Below, one piece after another: positions 17,295-25,793 of a DNA stretch of 64,000 nt (positions are counted from its first letter, which is position 1; every line of letters begins with the position of its first letter). Location of the stretch: positions 248,001 through 312,000 of the forward strand of contig NZ_ATUR01000004.1 of NCBI RefSeq assembly GCF_000420305.1, in the 5' to 3' direction. The stretch is from Novosphingopyxis baekryungensis DSM 16222. GTDB lineage: Bacteria > Pseudomonadota > Alphaproteobacteria > Sphingomonadales > Sphingomonadaceae. The notes beneath the pieces were generated by a model that was given only the letters and a program-made list of their open reading frames with translations, was not told where the DNA came from and searched no databases. The position numbers and the translations under genes were made by a program.

Positions 17295-18746
17295 ATGACC
17301 GACTATTCCAAACCGCGCACCCGCAAGATCCGAATCCTCGCCACGCTTGGCCCGGCCAGCGAAAGCGCCGAAGCGATCGAGAAATTGCACCGCGCGGGGG
17401 CCGACGCCTTCCGCATCAATATGAGCCATGGCGCGCAGGAAGATAAGAAAAAGCTGTTCGATCATATCCGTGCGCTGGAAGAAAAGACCGGTCGACCAAC
17501 CACGATCCTGGCCGATCTGCAGGGCCCGAAGCTGCGCATCGGCACCTTTGCGACCGGCAAGATAGAGCTGAAAGAAGGCGCTGCCTTCACGCTGGATCGC
17601 AAAGACGAGGCGGGTACGCAATCGCGCGTGACGCTGCCGCACAAGGAAATCTTCGATGCGCTGTCGGCGGGCGACCGGCTGCTGCTCGACGACGGCAAGA
17701 TCGCGCTGCGCATCACCGAAGCGGGGCCGGACCGGATCGAGACGCGCGTGGAAGTCGGCGGTCCGCTCTCGAACCGCAAGGGCGTGAACGTGCCCGACGT
17801 TGCCATCCCGATGAGTGCGTTGACCGAGAAGGACCGCAGCGATCTGGCCTATGCGCTGGACCAGGGGGCGGACTGGATCGCCTTGAGCTTCGTCCAGCGG
17901 CCGGAGGATGTCGCCGAGGCCCGCCGCCTGATCGGCAAGCGCGCGGCCTTGCTCGCCAAGATCGAGAAGCCATCGGCCTGCACGCGTCTGGAGGAAATCC
18001 TCGAACTGTCCGATGGCGTGATGGTCGCGCGTGGCGATCTGGGCGTCGAACTGCCGCCCGAGGCCGTGCCGACCTTGCAAAAGCACATCGTCGCCACCGC
18101 GCGCGCCATGGGCAAGCCGGTGGTGGTGGCCACGCAGATGCTCGAATCGATGATTACCGCGCCCACGCCGACTCGCGCCGAAGTCTCGGACGTGGCCACC
18201 GCGGTCTATGACGGCGCGGACGCCATCATGCTTTCCGCCGAGACGGCGGTGGGCGAATATTCGGAGGAGGCGGTGTCGATCATGGACCGCATCGCCACCA
18301 GCGTGGAGAGCGATCCAGGCTATGCCGGCCGCGTGCATTATACCGAGACGCGGCCCGATTCGACCACATCGGACGCCATCGCCGCGTCATCGAGCAGCAT
18401 TGCCGATACCATCTCGGTCTCGGCCATCGCCTGCTTCACCTTTTCCGGCTCTACCGCGCGGCGCATCGCGCGTGAGCGGCCCTCCGCGCCGCTGCTGGTG
18501 CTCACCCCGCAGCGCGAAACGGCACGCCGCGTCGGCCTGCTCTGGGGGGCCTATGCCGTAGTCACCCGCGATGTCGGCGATTTCGAGGAGATGATCGCCA
18601 AATCCAAGCGCATGGCGCTGCGCCACGGCTTCGGCGGCGCGGGCGAACGGCTGATCGTGATCGCCGGCGTTCCCTTCGGCACGCCCGGCAGCACCAATTT
18701 GCTGCATGTGGTGACGCTGAAAGGCGATGAGCTGAAAGGGCGGTGA
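17295..18746 (+). CDS. pyk: Pyruvate kinase
   Basis: This glycolytic enzyme converts phosphoenolpyruvate and ADP to pyruvate and ATP in the cytosol. The 483 residues show the barrel start ILATLGPAS, FRINMSHG with the substrate-binding Arg, ILADLQGPKLRIG, the active-site AKIEKPSA, MVARGDLGVELP, and the ATQMLESMI and AVYDGADAIMLSAETAVGEYS motifs. The C-terminal domain from about residue 355 is alpha/beta, as usual. A hairpin (18767-18787) follows the stop. Lead ribosome site: GAGGAGCCCTG. Confidence 0.97.
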   Translation: MTDYSKPRTRKIRILATLGPASESAEAIEKLHRAGADAFRINMSHGAQEDKKKLFDHIRALEEKTGRPTTILADLQGPKLRIGTFATGKIELKEGAAFTLDRKDEAGTQSRVTLPHKEIFDALSAGDRLLLDDGKIALRITEAGPDRIETRVEVGGPLSNRKGVNVPDVAIPMSALTEKDRSDLAYALDQGADWIALSFVQRPEDVAEARRLIGKRAALLAKIEKPSACTRLEEILELSDGVMVARGDLGVELPPEAVPTLQKHIVATARAMGKPVVVATQMLESMITAPTPTRAEVSDVATAVYDGADAIMLSAETAVGEYSEEAVSIMDRIATSVESDPGYAGRVHYTETRPDSTTSDAIAASSSSIADTISVSAIACFTFSGSTARRIARERPSAPLLVLTPQRETARRVGLLWGAYAVVTRDVGDFEEMIAKSKRMALRHGFGGAGERLIVIAGVPFGTPGSTNLLHVVTLKGDELKGR

Positions 18747-18766
18747 GCCTTTACCGAAATCCGGAA

Positions 18767-18793
18767 GCCCTGGGTTTGTCGCAGGGCGTTTCT
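18767..18793 (+). terminator. Possible pyk terminator
   Basis: GCCCTG (18767-18772) pairs with CAGGGC (18782-18787) across a nine-base loop and is followed by GTTTCT. The stem is short and the T-tract poor, so this is a weak call made on position. Confidence 0.35.
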
Positions 18794-18868
18794 CGGCAAG
18801 GCATGGCACCGAATCGAGAGCCGTCCCTCGACGGGCCCGGGGTGCGGCCATCCACGGTCAAGGGACAG

Positions 18869-19477
18869 CTATAGCAACGCCGTCCGTTCCAGCTCGGCCT
18901 GCAGCGTTTCCGCATCCTGAAACACATGGCCGTGCATGCCGGCCGCCTCGGCCCCGCGCACATTCTCGATTCGGTCGTCGATGAACAGGCACTGCGCCGG
19001 ATCGACATCGAATCGCTTGATCGCCAGCGCATAGATCGCGGCATCGGGCTTCATCATCTTTTCGGTCCCGGACACCAGTATGTCTTCGAACAGGTCGAAA
19101 ATCGGCTGTTCGGGGCGGAAACCGGCCCAGAATTCATGCCCGAAATTGGTGATCGCATAGAGCGGCACAGCGCGGTCATGCAGCGCACGGACCAGATCGT
19201 GACTGCCGGGCACGGGGCCGGGCACCGTTTCGTTCCAGCGCTGGGCGTAGGCACGAATCAGCGCTTCATGGTCTGGAAATTGCGCGATTCGCTCTTCCAG
19301 CATCGTCGCCAGCGGGCGGCCCGCATCCGCCTCGAAATGCCAGTCCTTGGTCACGACATTGGACAGAAACCAGTCGAGCTCGTCCGGATCGGCGATCAGT
19401 TTTTCGAACAGGAAACGCGGATCCCATTCGAACAAGACATGGCCGACGTCGAAAATGGCGATGCTGGGGTGGATCAT
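18869..19477 (-). CDS. HAD family hydrolase (subfamily IA)
   Basis: A 202-residue HAD phosphatase-like protein. Motif I is divergent: IAIFDVGHVLFEWD, with the first Asp in FDVGHVL. The cap region follows, then motif II as AITNFGHEF, the motif III lysine in GTEKMMKPDAAIYALA, and motif IV as CLFIDDRIENVRGA. This matches YihX-like/haloacid-dehalogenase-like proteins acting on sugar phosphates. The start ATG lies 17 bp after the rpmJ terminator, so it may be transcribed by readthrough or from its own promoter. Substrate unknown. Confidence 0.9.
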   Translation of the reverse strand: MIHPSIAIFDVGHVLFEWDPRFLFEKLIADPDELDWFLSNVVTKDWHFEADAGRPLATMLEERIAQFPDHEALIRAYAQRWNETVPGPVPGSHDLVRALHDRAVPLYAITNFGHEFWAGFRPEQPIFDLFEDILVSGTEKMMKPDAAIYALAIKRFDVDPAQCLFIDDRIENVRGAEAAGMHGHVFQDAETLQAELERTALL

Positions 19478-19493
19478 GAAACGGTCCCGGACA

Positions 19494-19530
19494 CGAAAAA
19501 AGTCACCCCGAAGCAGCTCCGGGGTGACCT
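19494..19530 (-). terminator. Terminator of rpmJ
   Basis: On the minus strand GTCACCCCG pairs with CGGGGTGAC (19502-19528) and is followed by TTTTTTCGTG. It is the expected stop for the short rpmJ mRNA. A perfect 8-bp-arm palindrome CGGGCCAA-a-TTGGCCCG (19551-19567) lies between it and the rpmJ stop. Confidence 0.85.
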
Positions 19531-19576
19531 GATATTCTATCTAACAGGCACGGGCCAAATTGGCCCGAACGCCGAA

Positions 19577-19702
19577 TCAGCCCTGGCGGGCCTTGAAGCG
19601 GCGGTTGGTCTTGTTGATGACATAGACGCGCCCACGGCGGCGGATCACGCGATTGTCGCGATGACGGCCCTTGAGCGACTTCAGCGAGTTGCGGATCTTC
19701 AT
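19577..19702 (-). CDS. rpmJ: 50S ribosomal protein bL36 (YkgO type)
   Basis: A 41-codon gene that is easy to miss. The product starts [17 protein letters not shown], continues with [21 protein letters not shown], and is extremely basic. It lacks the zinc-binding CxxC of the classic 37-residue L36, so it belongs to the longer, cysteine-free form typical of alphaproteobacteria. It is monocistronic with a strong terminator at 19494-19530. Confidence 0.95.
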   Translation of the reverse strand: MKIRNSLKSLKGRHRDNRVIRRRGRVYVINKTNRRFKARQG

Positions 19703-19858
19703 GGCTGATGCTTCTTTGGTCAGGAGGAAATGTCGAATTCGGAAGGCGCGCACCTAAGTAGGCACCCGGCCAAAGTCAAGCACCGCAACCAAGGCAGCGG
19801 CACAGACGTTGGCTCCCCATACCCTATGAAATGCCGCTCTTTCCAGAGGAATTCTTCC

Positions 19859-20497
19859 ATGTTTCGATTCCAGCCGCGTATTCTGGCTCCCGTCCTGCTT
19901 GCCGCCTCCACCACCGCTGGCCTGGCCGGGTGCATGACGCCTGCCGGCCCTGTCGAAGTGACGCGCTTCCACCGTGCCGAAGCCGTGCCGGTAGCGCGCG
20001 GCACCATCTCGGTAGCTCCCCTGCCCGGCTCGATGCTCGATCCGCAAAGTATCGAGGCGCGGGCCTATTATGACGCTGTCGCGGCGGAGCTTGCCAGCCT
20101 TGGATACAGCGTGGTCGAATCGGGCGGCCAATATCGCGCGCAGGTCACCGCCCAGCGCGGCACGGCAGCGCAGCTGGCGAATCGGGGCAGCGGCGTATCG
20201 GTCGGTGCCGGCGCGGGCGGATCGACCGGGCGCTATGGCGGCAGCGGAGTCGGGCTGGGTGTCGGGCTCGATCTGACCCGCCTGCTGGGCGGCGGAAACG
20301 ACACACGCGTGGTGACAGAGCTGGATGCCCGCATCCTGCGCGCATCCGATAATCTGGTGATCTGGGAAGGCCGCGCAGAGCAGGAAACCGGCGCGACGAG
20401 CGAGGCGGCGCAGCTTGGCGTGATCTCACGCAAATTGGCCGCTGCGCTTTTCCAAGGGTTTCCCGGCAACAGCGGAGAGACTATCAGGGTCAAATGA
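19859..20497 (+). CDS. DUF4136 lipoprotein
   Basis: The ATG at 19859, preceded by AGAGGA, gives 212 residues. A signal peptide with lipobox LAGC (Cys about 25) leads into a DUF4136-like domain: [21 protein letters not shown], a segment with [19 protein letters not shown], and a Gly/Ser-rich loop ([23 protein letters not shown]). The last part, [13 protein letters not shown], is typical of this envelope lipoprotein family, whose role is not known. Its stop overlaps the start of the M14 peptidase (ATGA), so the two are coupled. Confidence 0.85.
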   Translation: MFRFQPRILAPVLLAASTTAGLAGCMTPAGPVEVTRFHRAEAVPVARGTISVAPLPGSMLDPQSIEARAYYDAVAAELASLGYSVVESGGQYRAQVTAQRGTAAQLANRGSGVSVGAGAGGSTGRYGGSGVGLGVGLDLTRLLGGGNDTRVVTELDARILRASDNLVIWEGRAEQETGATSEAAQLGVISRKLAAALFQGFPGNSGETIRVK

Positions 20498-21624
20498 CCT
20501 TATCCATCTCCTCCGCCTTCGACAGCGGCAACATCATCGTGGAATCCATTGACGGCGACAGCGCAAAACTGCGCATCGCCAAGGACCATGCGTCCGAATT
20601 CTACCAGTGGTTTCATTTCCGCGTGTCTTGCGCGCCCGGCACAAGACTGCAACTGAACATCACCGATCTCAATGGCAGCGCCTATCCCGGCGGCTGGCAG
20701 GATTACAACACGGCGGTGACCGAAGATCGCGTCGACTGGCTGCGCGCACCCAGCAGCTGGCACAAGGATGCCGATAACGGCACGCTCAGCATAGACTGGA
20801 CGTGTGAGAGCGGCACCGCCTGGTTCGCCTATTTTGCGCCCTACAGCTATGAACGGCATCAGAATCTGGTGGCCGAGGCGGCGTCCTATGACGGCGTCAG
20901 CTATCGCCAGCTGGGCACCACCGCACAGGGCCGCCCGATCGATTGCCTGGCAATGGGCGATGGCGACAAGCAGGTGTGGCTCTATGCGCGCCAGCATCCC
21001 GGCGAATCGATGGCCGAATGGTGGATGGAAGGCGCGCTTGCCAAGCTGACCGATCCCGCCGATCCGCATGCCCGCATGCTGCGCCAGACCTGCCGCATCC
21101 ATGTCGTGCCCAACATGAACCCGGATGGCAGCGTGCTCGGCCATCTGCGCACCAATTCCAAGGGCGTGAACCTGAACCGCGAATGGCATGAGCCGACCGA
21201 GGACAAGAGCCCCGAAGTGCTGTGCGTGAAGCAGGCGATGGACGAGACCGGCGTGGACTTTGCCATGGACGTGCATGGCGACGAGGCGATTGCCGCGGTG
21301 TTCCTGGCCGGCTTCGAGGGGATCGAGGACTGGACCGACGCGCTGGGCGGCAAGTTCACGCGCTATCAGCAGCTGCTGGCCAAGCGCACCCCCGATTTCC
21401 AGCATGAGCTGGGCTATCCCAAGGCCAAGCCCGGCACCGCCAACCTGTCGATGAGCACCAATCAGCTCGCCCAGCGCTTCGGCGCCGTATCGATGACGCT
21501 GGAGATGCCGTTCAAGGACAACCAGTTCCTGCCCGATGAGGACCATGGCTGGAGCCCCGAACGCTGCGTGCGGCTGGCCGACGACTGCCTCGCCGTGCTG
21601 GCCGAGATGATCGAGGAAATCTGA
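20494..21624 (+). CDS. M14-family zinc carboxypeptidase (cytosolic carboxypeptidase type)
   Basis: A 376-residue protein without signal peptide. An N-terminal beta domain (about 1-120, [25 protein letters not shown]) precedes the carboxypeptidase domain. The zinc ligands are in [12 protein letters not shown] (His and Glu) and in the later MDVHGDE (His). The substrate-binding NLNREW and the catalytic Glu in MTLEMPFKD are present. Related enzymes trim C-terminal residues from proteins or peptidoglycan peptides; the substrate here is unknown. It overlaps the lipoprotein before it and is followed after 3 nt by an AT-rich TIR gene. Confidence 0.93.
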   Translation: MTLSISSAFDSGNIIVESIDGDSAKLRIAKDHASEFYQWFHFRVSCAPGTRLQLNITDLNGSAYPGGWQDYNTAVTEDRVDWLRAPSSWHKDADNGTLSIDWTCESGTAWFAYFAPYSYERHQNLVAEAASYDGVSYRQLGTTAQGRPIDCLAMGDGDKQVWLYARQHPGESMAEWWMEGALAKLTDPADPHARMLRQTCRIHVVPNMNPDGSVLGHLRTNSKGVNLNREWHEPTEDKSPEVLCVKQAMDETGVDFAMDVHGDEAIAAVFLAGFEGIEDWTDALGGKFTRYQQLLAKRTPDFQHELGYPKAKPGTANLSMSTNQLAQRFGAVSMTLEMPFKDNQFLPDEDHGWSPERCVRLADDCLAVLAEMIEEI

Positions 21625-21627
21625 TTA

Positions 21628-22755
21628 ATGCCGAACGAGTTTTTCGCCTTTCTTGCCTATCCCCGCGAGCGATTTGAACTCACGCAGAGCATTTACAACT
21701 TAGTCACAGCACTTGGCGTCAATTGCTGGTGGGATAAAGAGAGCCTTCACGGCGGCGATGCGTGGGACGATCGACGCTCCCAAGCTTTAAAAAGCTGCAA
21801 TCTGTTTTTGCTCGTTTGCGCGCCAGAAACCTTTAATAGACAAGGCGTTATTCAAAGAGAAATTAGGGAAGCGCTACAACGGTCAAAAGACCTCCCTGAT
21901 GGCAGAAATCTCATAGTTCCTATTATAGCTGAAGAAGTTATTCTTAAATACGACTTGGATAAGTTTCATTGGCTCGAAAGCAAAAGTGAGAGCTTTACCA
22001 GGGACTTGGCCAAGTCCCTGGTAAACGCTTTTCACCAACAAGGCATATCCCCACCTGAAAGTCTTGAGGTGGCAGCGACATCCTCAACTTCTGAAGAAGG
22101 GGTGCACACGGTAGTAAAAGAAGAAAACGACGAGTTCGGCGATAAATACGTGTCGTATATTCAGTACTCTTCTAAAGAAGAGTTTTGGTCGTTCGTAAAT
22201 AGCTTAGCTGAATTTCACGCGCTTCAACAGTTTTATTTTTTCAGTCAGTCCCAAAAAAATTGGGCGAAAAGAGGAAGCAGTAGCTATGGCCAGTTCGAGG
22301 TGCGGGAGTATCATACGGTAGGCACGCTGGTCTCTCTTACATTGCTAGCCAGTGATTATTATGCAGGGACCATACACCCAAATCACTCAGTTCGGACGTT
22401 GAATATTTTAGGCCCGGAGAATGGTATATTAGCCATTGAGGAATTGTTTGATAATAGCGAAGATGCTCGATCAGCATTAGCTGATTATATTACACTTGAC
22501 CTCAAGGCGCGAGAGTTTGAACCTTCCGATCAAGGTTGGATCGAACAACTTATTAAGGACGGCGGGTGGGATGCACTTCGTCAGTATAATTTGAATGAAC
22601 GAGGGATTATATTTAGCCTTTCTGTTGCAAGTGGCTTTCCGCATGTTTTTGGGGTTCAAGAAGTTTATGCTCCTTGGGAAGGCTTCAGGAAGTACCTTAC
22701 TGAAACAGCCAGGAGCTTTCTTGTTTCAGTGGGAATGCCCGCCGAATCGTTATAA
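21628..22755 (+). CDS. TIR-domain protein with a C-terminal DUF3298/RsiV-like domain
   Basis: A 375-residue protein. Residues 1-135 form a TIR domain: FFAFLAYPRERFE opens the first strand, WWDKESLHGGDAWDDR forms the BB-loop region, and CNLFLLVCAPETF is the next strand. E78 in QREIREAL sits where the catalytic Glu of NAD-cleaving TIRs is expected. A linker (about 145-170) leads to a domain (about 172-362) whose YYAGTIHPNHSVRTLN, LAIEELF and FSLSVASGFPHVFGVQEVYAPW resemble DUF3298/RsiV. No membrane segment or signal is seen. GC is about 35-47% in sampled lines against about 68% next door, pointing to transfer. NAD depletion in anti-phage defence is the family role but is inferred here. Confidence 0.82.
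   Translation: MPNEFFAFLAYPRERFELTQSIYNLVTALGVNCWWDKESLHGGDAWDDRRSQALKSCNLFLLVCAPETFNRQGVIQREIREALQRSKDLPDGRNLIVPIIAEEVILKYDLDKFHWLESKSESFTRDLAKSLVNAFHQQGISPPESLEVAATSSTSEEGVHTVVKEENDEFGDKYVSYIQYSSKEEFWSFVNSLAEFHALQQFYFFSQSQKNWAKRGSSSYGQFEVREYHTVGTLVSLTLLASDYYAGTIHPNHSVRTLNILGPENGILAIEELFDNSEDARSALADYITLDLKAREFEPSDQGWIEQLIKDGGWDALRQYNLNERGIIFSLSVASGFPHVFGVQEVYAPWEGFRKYLTETARSFLVSVGMPAESL
21994..22025. repeat. 32-bp perfect palindrome inside the TIR gene
   Basis: Left arm TTTACCAGGGACTTGG (21994-22009) is the exact reverse complement of right arm CCAAGTCCCTGGTAAA (22010-22025), with no spacer. It encodes the end of the TIR domain (FTRDLAKSLVN) and could extrude as a cruciform or fold as an mRNA hairpin. 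Confidence 0.95.
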
Positions 22756-22816
22756 ATAAATTCCGACCATGATCCCCGATTAATAAGATTAAGCGGGCAA
22801 AACTTAAGGAGTACCC

Positions 22817-23503
22817 ATGCCCAAACTCATCCTGCTGCGCCACGGCCAGTCCGAATGGAATCTGCAGAACCGGTTCACCGGCTGGTGGGACGTGGAGGTG
22901 ACCGAAAAGGGCGTGGAGGAAGCCAGGGCCGCCGGTCGGTTGATGCTGGAAAAGGGGCTGGAGCCGGACATCTGCTTCACCTCGCTCCAGTCCCGCGCAA
23001 TCAAGACGCTGCATCTGGCGCTGGAGGAGATGGACCGTTTGTGGCTGCCGGAGATCAAGGATTACCGGCTGAACGAGCGCCATTATGGCGGGCTGACCGG
23101 GCTCAACAAGCAGGAAACGCGCGACAAGCATGGCGATGAGCAGGTGCATATCTGGCGCCGCAGCTTCGACACCCCCCCGCCGGAACTGGAGGCGGGCAGC
23201 GAATATGATCTGTCGTCCGATCCGCGCTATGCCGGCATCACGGTGCCGACCACCGAGAGCCTGAAGCTGACCATCGAGCGCGTGCTGCCCTATTGGAACG
23301 GCACCATCGCGCCCGAGCTGAAGGCGGGCAAGACCGTGCTGATCAGCGCGCACGGCAACAGCCTGCGCGCGCTCGTCAAGCATCTGTCCAAGATTCCCGA
23401 TAACGAGATCACCGGCCTGGAAATCCCCACCGGGCAACCGATGATCTATGAGCTGGACGACGATCTGGCCGAGGTGGAGCGCTATTATCTGAAGGACCGG
23501 TAA
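22817..23503 (+). CDS. gpmA: 2,3-bisphosphoglycerate-dependent phosphoglycerate mutase
   Basis: This glycolytic enzyme interconverts 3- and 2-phosphoglycerate. The 228 residues carry the histidine phosphatase signature LLRHGQSEWN (phosphorylated His), FTGWWDVEVTEKG, the NERHYGGLTGLNK loop specific to bisphosphoglycerate-dependent mutases, and the second catalytic His in ISAHGNSLRALVKHL. TTAAGGAG precedes the start. Upstream AT-rich DNA (22756-22800) belongs to the end of the TIR-gene island and may carry the promoter. Confidence 0.97.
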   Translation: MPKLILLRHGQSEWNLQNRFTGWWDVEVTEKGVEEARAAGRLMLEKGLEPDICFTSLQSRAIKTLHLALEEMDRLWLPEIKDYRLNERHYGGLTGLNKQETRDKHGDEQVHIWRRSFDTPPPELEAGSEYDLSSDPRYAGITVPTTESLKLTIERVLPYWNGTIAPELKAGKTVLISAHGNSLRALVKHLSKIPDNEITGLEIPTGQPMIYELDDDLAEVERYYLKDR

Positions 23504-23510
23504 GGCCTTT

Positions 23511-23584
23511 GTCATGGCGAGGCGCCGAAGGGGGCGCGGCAATCGGGGGCGGCCCTGACGCCGCGCACGTGCTGGATTGCCGCG
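23511..23584. repeat. Intergenic palindromic repeat-like element
   Basis: A piece starting GTCATGGCGAGGCGCC contains CGCGGCAATC (23535-23544), which is repeated inverted as GATTGCCGCG (23575-23584). This layout resembles the widespread GTCATTGCGAG...GCAATCC intergenic elements, though diverged. It lies between gpmA and purE. Confidence 0.5.
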
Positions 23585-23693
23585 TTTCGAACGCAACGAT
23601 GCATTTGCGCAAATCCTCAGGTTCTGCCCATTGCCCTTGGCCCGCCCCTTCGATATCGCACCGGGCTACTGACGCAGCGTGATCGGGCGGGAT

Positions 23694-24179
23694 ATGGGCG
23701 AGGGACCAGTTATCGGTATCATCATGGGCAGCCAGTCCGACTGGCCGACCATGCGGTGCGCCGCCGATATTCTCGATAATCTGGGCATTGCGCATGAGGT
23801 GCGCATCGTGTCCGCCCATCGCACGCCGGACCGGCTGTATGATTATGCCAAAACCGCCGAAAGCCGCGGACTGCAGGCGATTATCGCCGGCGCGGGCGGC
23901 GCGGCGCATCTGCCGGGCATGGCGGCGGCGATGACGCGGCTGCCGGTGCTGGGCGTGCCCGTGCAGTCGCGCGCGCTGGATGGCATGGATAGCCTGCTGT
24001 CCATCGTGCAGATGCCCGGCGGCGTGCCCGTGGCCACCTTTGCCATTGGCGAAGCGGGGGCAAAGAACGCCGCGCTTTTTGCGGCCGCCATGCTGGCGAC
24101 AACGGACCCGGCGCTTGCCGAAAAGCTGCACGCGTTCCGCAAGGCGCAAACCGACAGCGTGGCCGAGGAACCGCAATGA
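23694..24179 (+). CDS. purE: N5-carboxyaminoimidazole ribonucleotide mutase (PurE class I)
   Basis: A purine synthesis enzyme that moves the carboxylate of N5-CAIR to C4 to give CAIR. The 161 residues include the active-site loop [22 protein letters not shown] with the key His, and [13 protein letters not shown], then [22 protein letters not shown]. The class I form works with PurK, encoded next. An alternative GTG start at 23679 adds five residues; the ATG at 23694 has GGGCGG close upstream. It overlaps purK by ATGA. Confidence 0.96.
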   Translation: MGEGPVIGIIMGSQSDWPTMRCAADILDNLGIAHEVRIVSAHRTPDRLYDYAKTAESRGLQAIIAGAGGAAHLPGMAAAMTRLPVLGVPVQSRALDGMDSLLSIVQMPGGVPVATFAIGEAGAKNAALFAAAMLATTDPALAEKLHAFRKAQTDSVAEEPQ

Positions 24180-25249
24180 TCCAGCCGCTGCCACCCGGTT
24201 CCACCATCGGCATCCTGGGCGGCGGTCAGCTGGGCCGCATGCTCGCGATGGCCGCCGCGCAGATCGGTTATCGCTGCCATGTCTATGCGCCGGAAGGCCG
24301 CGCCGTGGCCGCCGATGTGTGCGAGACGCGCACCACCGCCGCATTTGAGGATGAAGCCGCGCTTGGCCGCTTTGCCGATGCCTGCGACGTCCTGACCTAT
24401 GAATTCGAGAATGTGCCGACCGCCCCGCTGAAAGCCCTGGGGCTGGCAGACATGGTGCGCCCCGGCATCCCGGCGCTCGATATCGCGCAGAGCCGGATCG
24501 CGGAGAAGAATTTCTTCAGCGATCTGGGCGCACGCACCGCGCCCTTCGCCTGGGTGGAGGACGATACCACGCTGGAGGATGCGGTGGAGCAGATCGGCGC
24601 CCCGGCCATCCTGAAAACCGACCGTATGGGCTATGACGGCAAAGGGCAGGCGCGCATCGATGCGGCCGAGGCCGTGCGGCGCGGCTGGAGCAAGATCGGC
24701 CAGCGTCCGGCGGTGATGGAGGGTTTTGTCTCCTTCGATGCCGAGTTTTCGGTGATTCTGGTGCGCGCGGCCAGCGGCGAAATCCGGTTCTGGGACTCCA
24801 CCCGCAATATTCACGAGGACGGTATCCTGCGCCGCTCGATCTGGCCCGCCGGTCCTGCGATCGAGGGTCAGGTGGCCGAGGCCCGCAATCTGGCGCGCAC
24901 CGCAGCCGAAAGGCTTGGCGCGATCGGCGTGCTGACGTTCGAATTCTTTGCCACCGCAGACGGCCCGCTGTTCAACGAATGCGCGCCGCGCGTGCACAAT
25001 AGCGGCCACTGGACCATCGAGGGTGCGGTCACCAGCCAGTTCGAAAACCATATCCGCGCCATCGCCGGTTTGCCGCTGGGCGATTGCGGCACGGTGGGAC
25101 GGCGCATCGAGATGAGCAACCTGATCGGAGACGAGATTGGCGAGAGCGCCGCGATCCTGGGCGATCAGGCCGCCCATTTGCACCATTATGGCAAGGCCGA
25201 TGCCCGTCCGGGGCGGAAAATGGGCCATGTCACCAAGCTGTATTTTTGA
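24176..25249 (+). CDS. purK: N5-carboxyaminoimidazole ribonucleotide synthase (PurK)
   Basis: An ATP-grasp enzyme that makes N5-CAIR from AIR, bicarbonate and ATP, immediately before PurE in the pathway. The 357 residues start with [16 protein letters not shown] and include TYEFENVP, the grasp region [28 protein letters not shown], and the metal-binding [12 protein letters not shown]. Coupling to purE through the ATGA overlap fits joint production. Confidence 0.97.
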   Translation: MIQPLPPGSTIGILGGGQLGRMLAMAAAQIGYRCHVYAPEGRAVAADVCETRTTAAFEDEAALGRFADACDVLTYEFENVPTAPLKALGLADMVRPGIPALDIAQSRIAEKNFFSDLGARTAPFAWVEDDTTLEDAVEQIGAPAILKTDRMGYDGKGQARIDAAEAVRRGWSKIGQRPAVMEGFVSFDAEFSVILVRAASGEIRFWDSTRNIHEDGILRRSIWPAGPAIEGQVAEARNLARTAAERLGAIGVLTFEFFATADGPLFNECAPRVHNSGHWTIEGAVTSQFENHIRAIAGLPLGDCGTVGRRIEMSNLIGDEIGESAAILGDQAAHLHHYGKADARPGRKMGHVTKLYF

Positions 25250-25277
25250 CATGCTCTGGGTTAGGCGCCGCTAAGCG

Positions 25278-25766
25278 ATGAACCATCCTGAAATCATCTT
25301 CGTTCTGGCCCGCGCGGCCAATGGCGTGATCGGGGCCAATGGCGATATGCCCTGGCACCTGCCGGCGGACTTGCGCCACTTCAAGCAGAAGACCGGCGAC
25401 AAGCCGATGATCATGGGCCGCAAGACGTTCGACAGCCTGCCCGTCGCGCTGCCGGGCCGCCGCCATATCGTGATGACCCGCAATCCCGAGTGGAGCGACG
25501 ACGATGCCGAGACGGTGCATTCGGTGGAAGAGGCGCTGGCGCTGGCCAACGCCCCGCATGTCGCGGTGATCGGCGGAGCGGAGATTTTCAAGCTGTTCCG
25601 CGCGCGGGCGGACCGGATCGAGCTGACCGAAATCCATGCCGAGCCGGAGGGCGATACCTTCGTGCCCGCTTTCGGCCCAGATGAGTGGACCGAGACCGCG
25701 CGCGAGACGCATCCCGCAGAGGGCGGCCGCCCCGCCTTCGATTTCGTGACGCTCGTCCGGAAATAA
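25278..25766 (+). CDS. folA: Dihydrofolate reductase
   Basis: Reduces dihydrofolate to tetrahydrofolate with NADPH, and is the target of trimethoprim. The 162 residues match the classic chromosomal enzyme: VLARAANGVIGANGDMPWHLPADL with the acidic residue in PADL, MGRKTFDSLP, the NADPH loop VIGGAEIFK, and ELTEIHAEPEGDTF near the end. It lies 28 bp after purK and is followed directly by ribF. Confidence 0.97.
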   Translation: MNHPEIIFVLARAANGVIGANGDMPWHLPADLRHFKQKTGDKPMIMGRKTFDSLPVALPGRRHIVMTRNPEWSDDDAETVHSVEEALALANAPHVAVIGGAEIFKLFRARADRIELTEIHAEPEGDTFVPAFGPDEWTETARETHPAEGGRPAFDFVTLVRK

Positions 25767-25793
25767 GTGGATGGCGCGGTCAGGACTTTCGCG

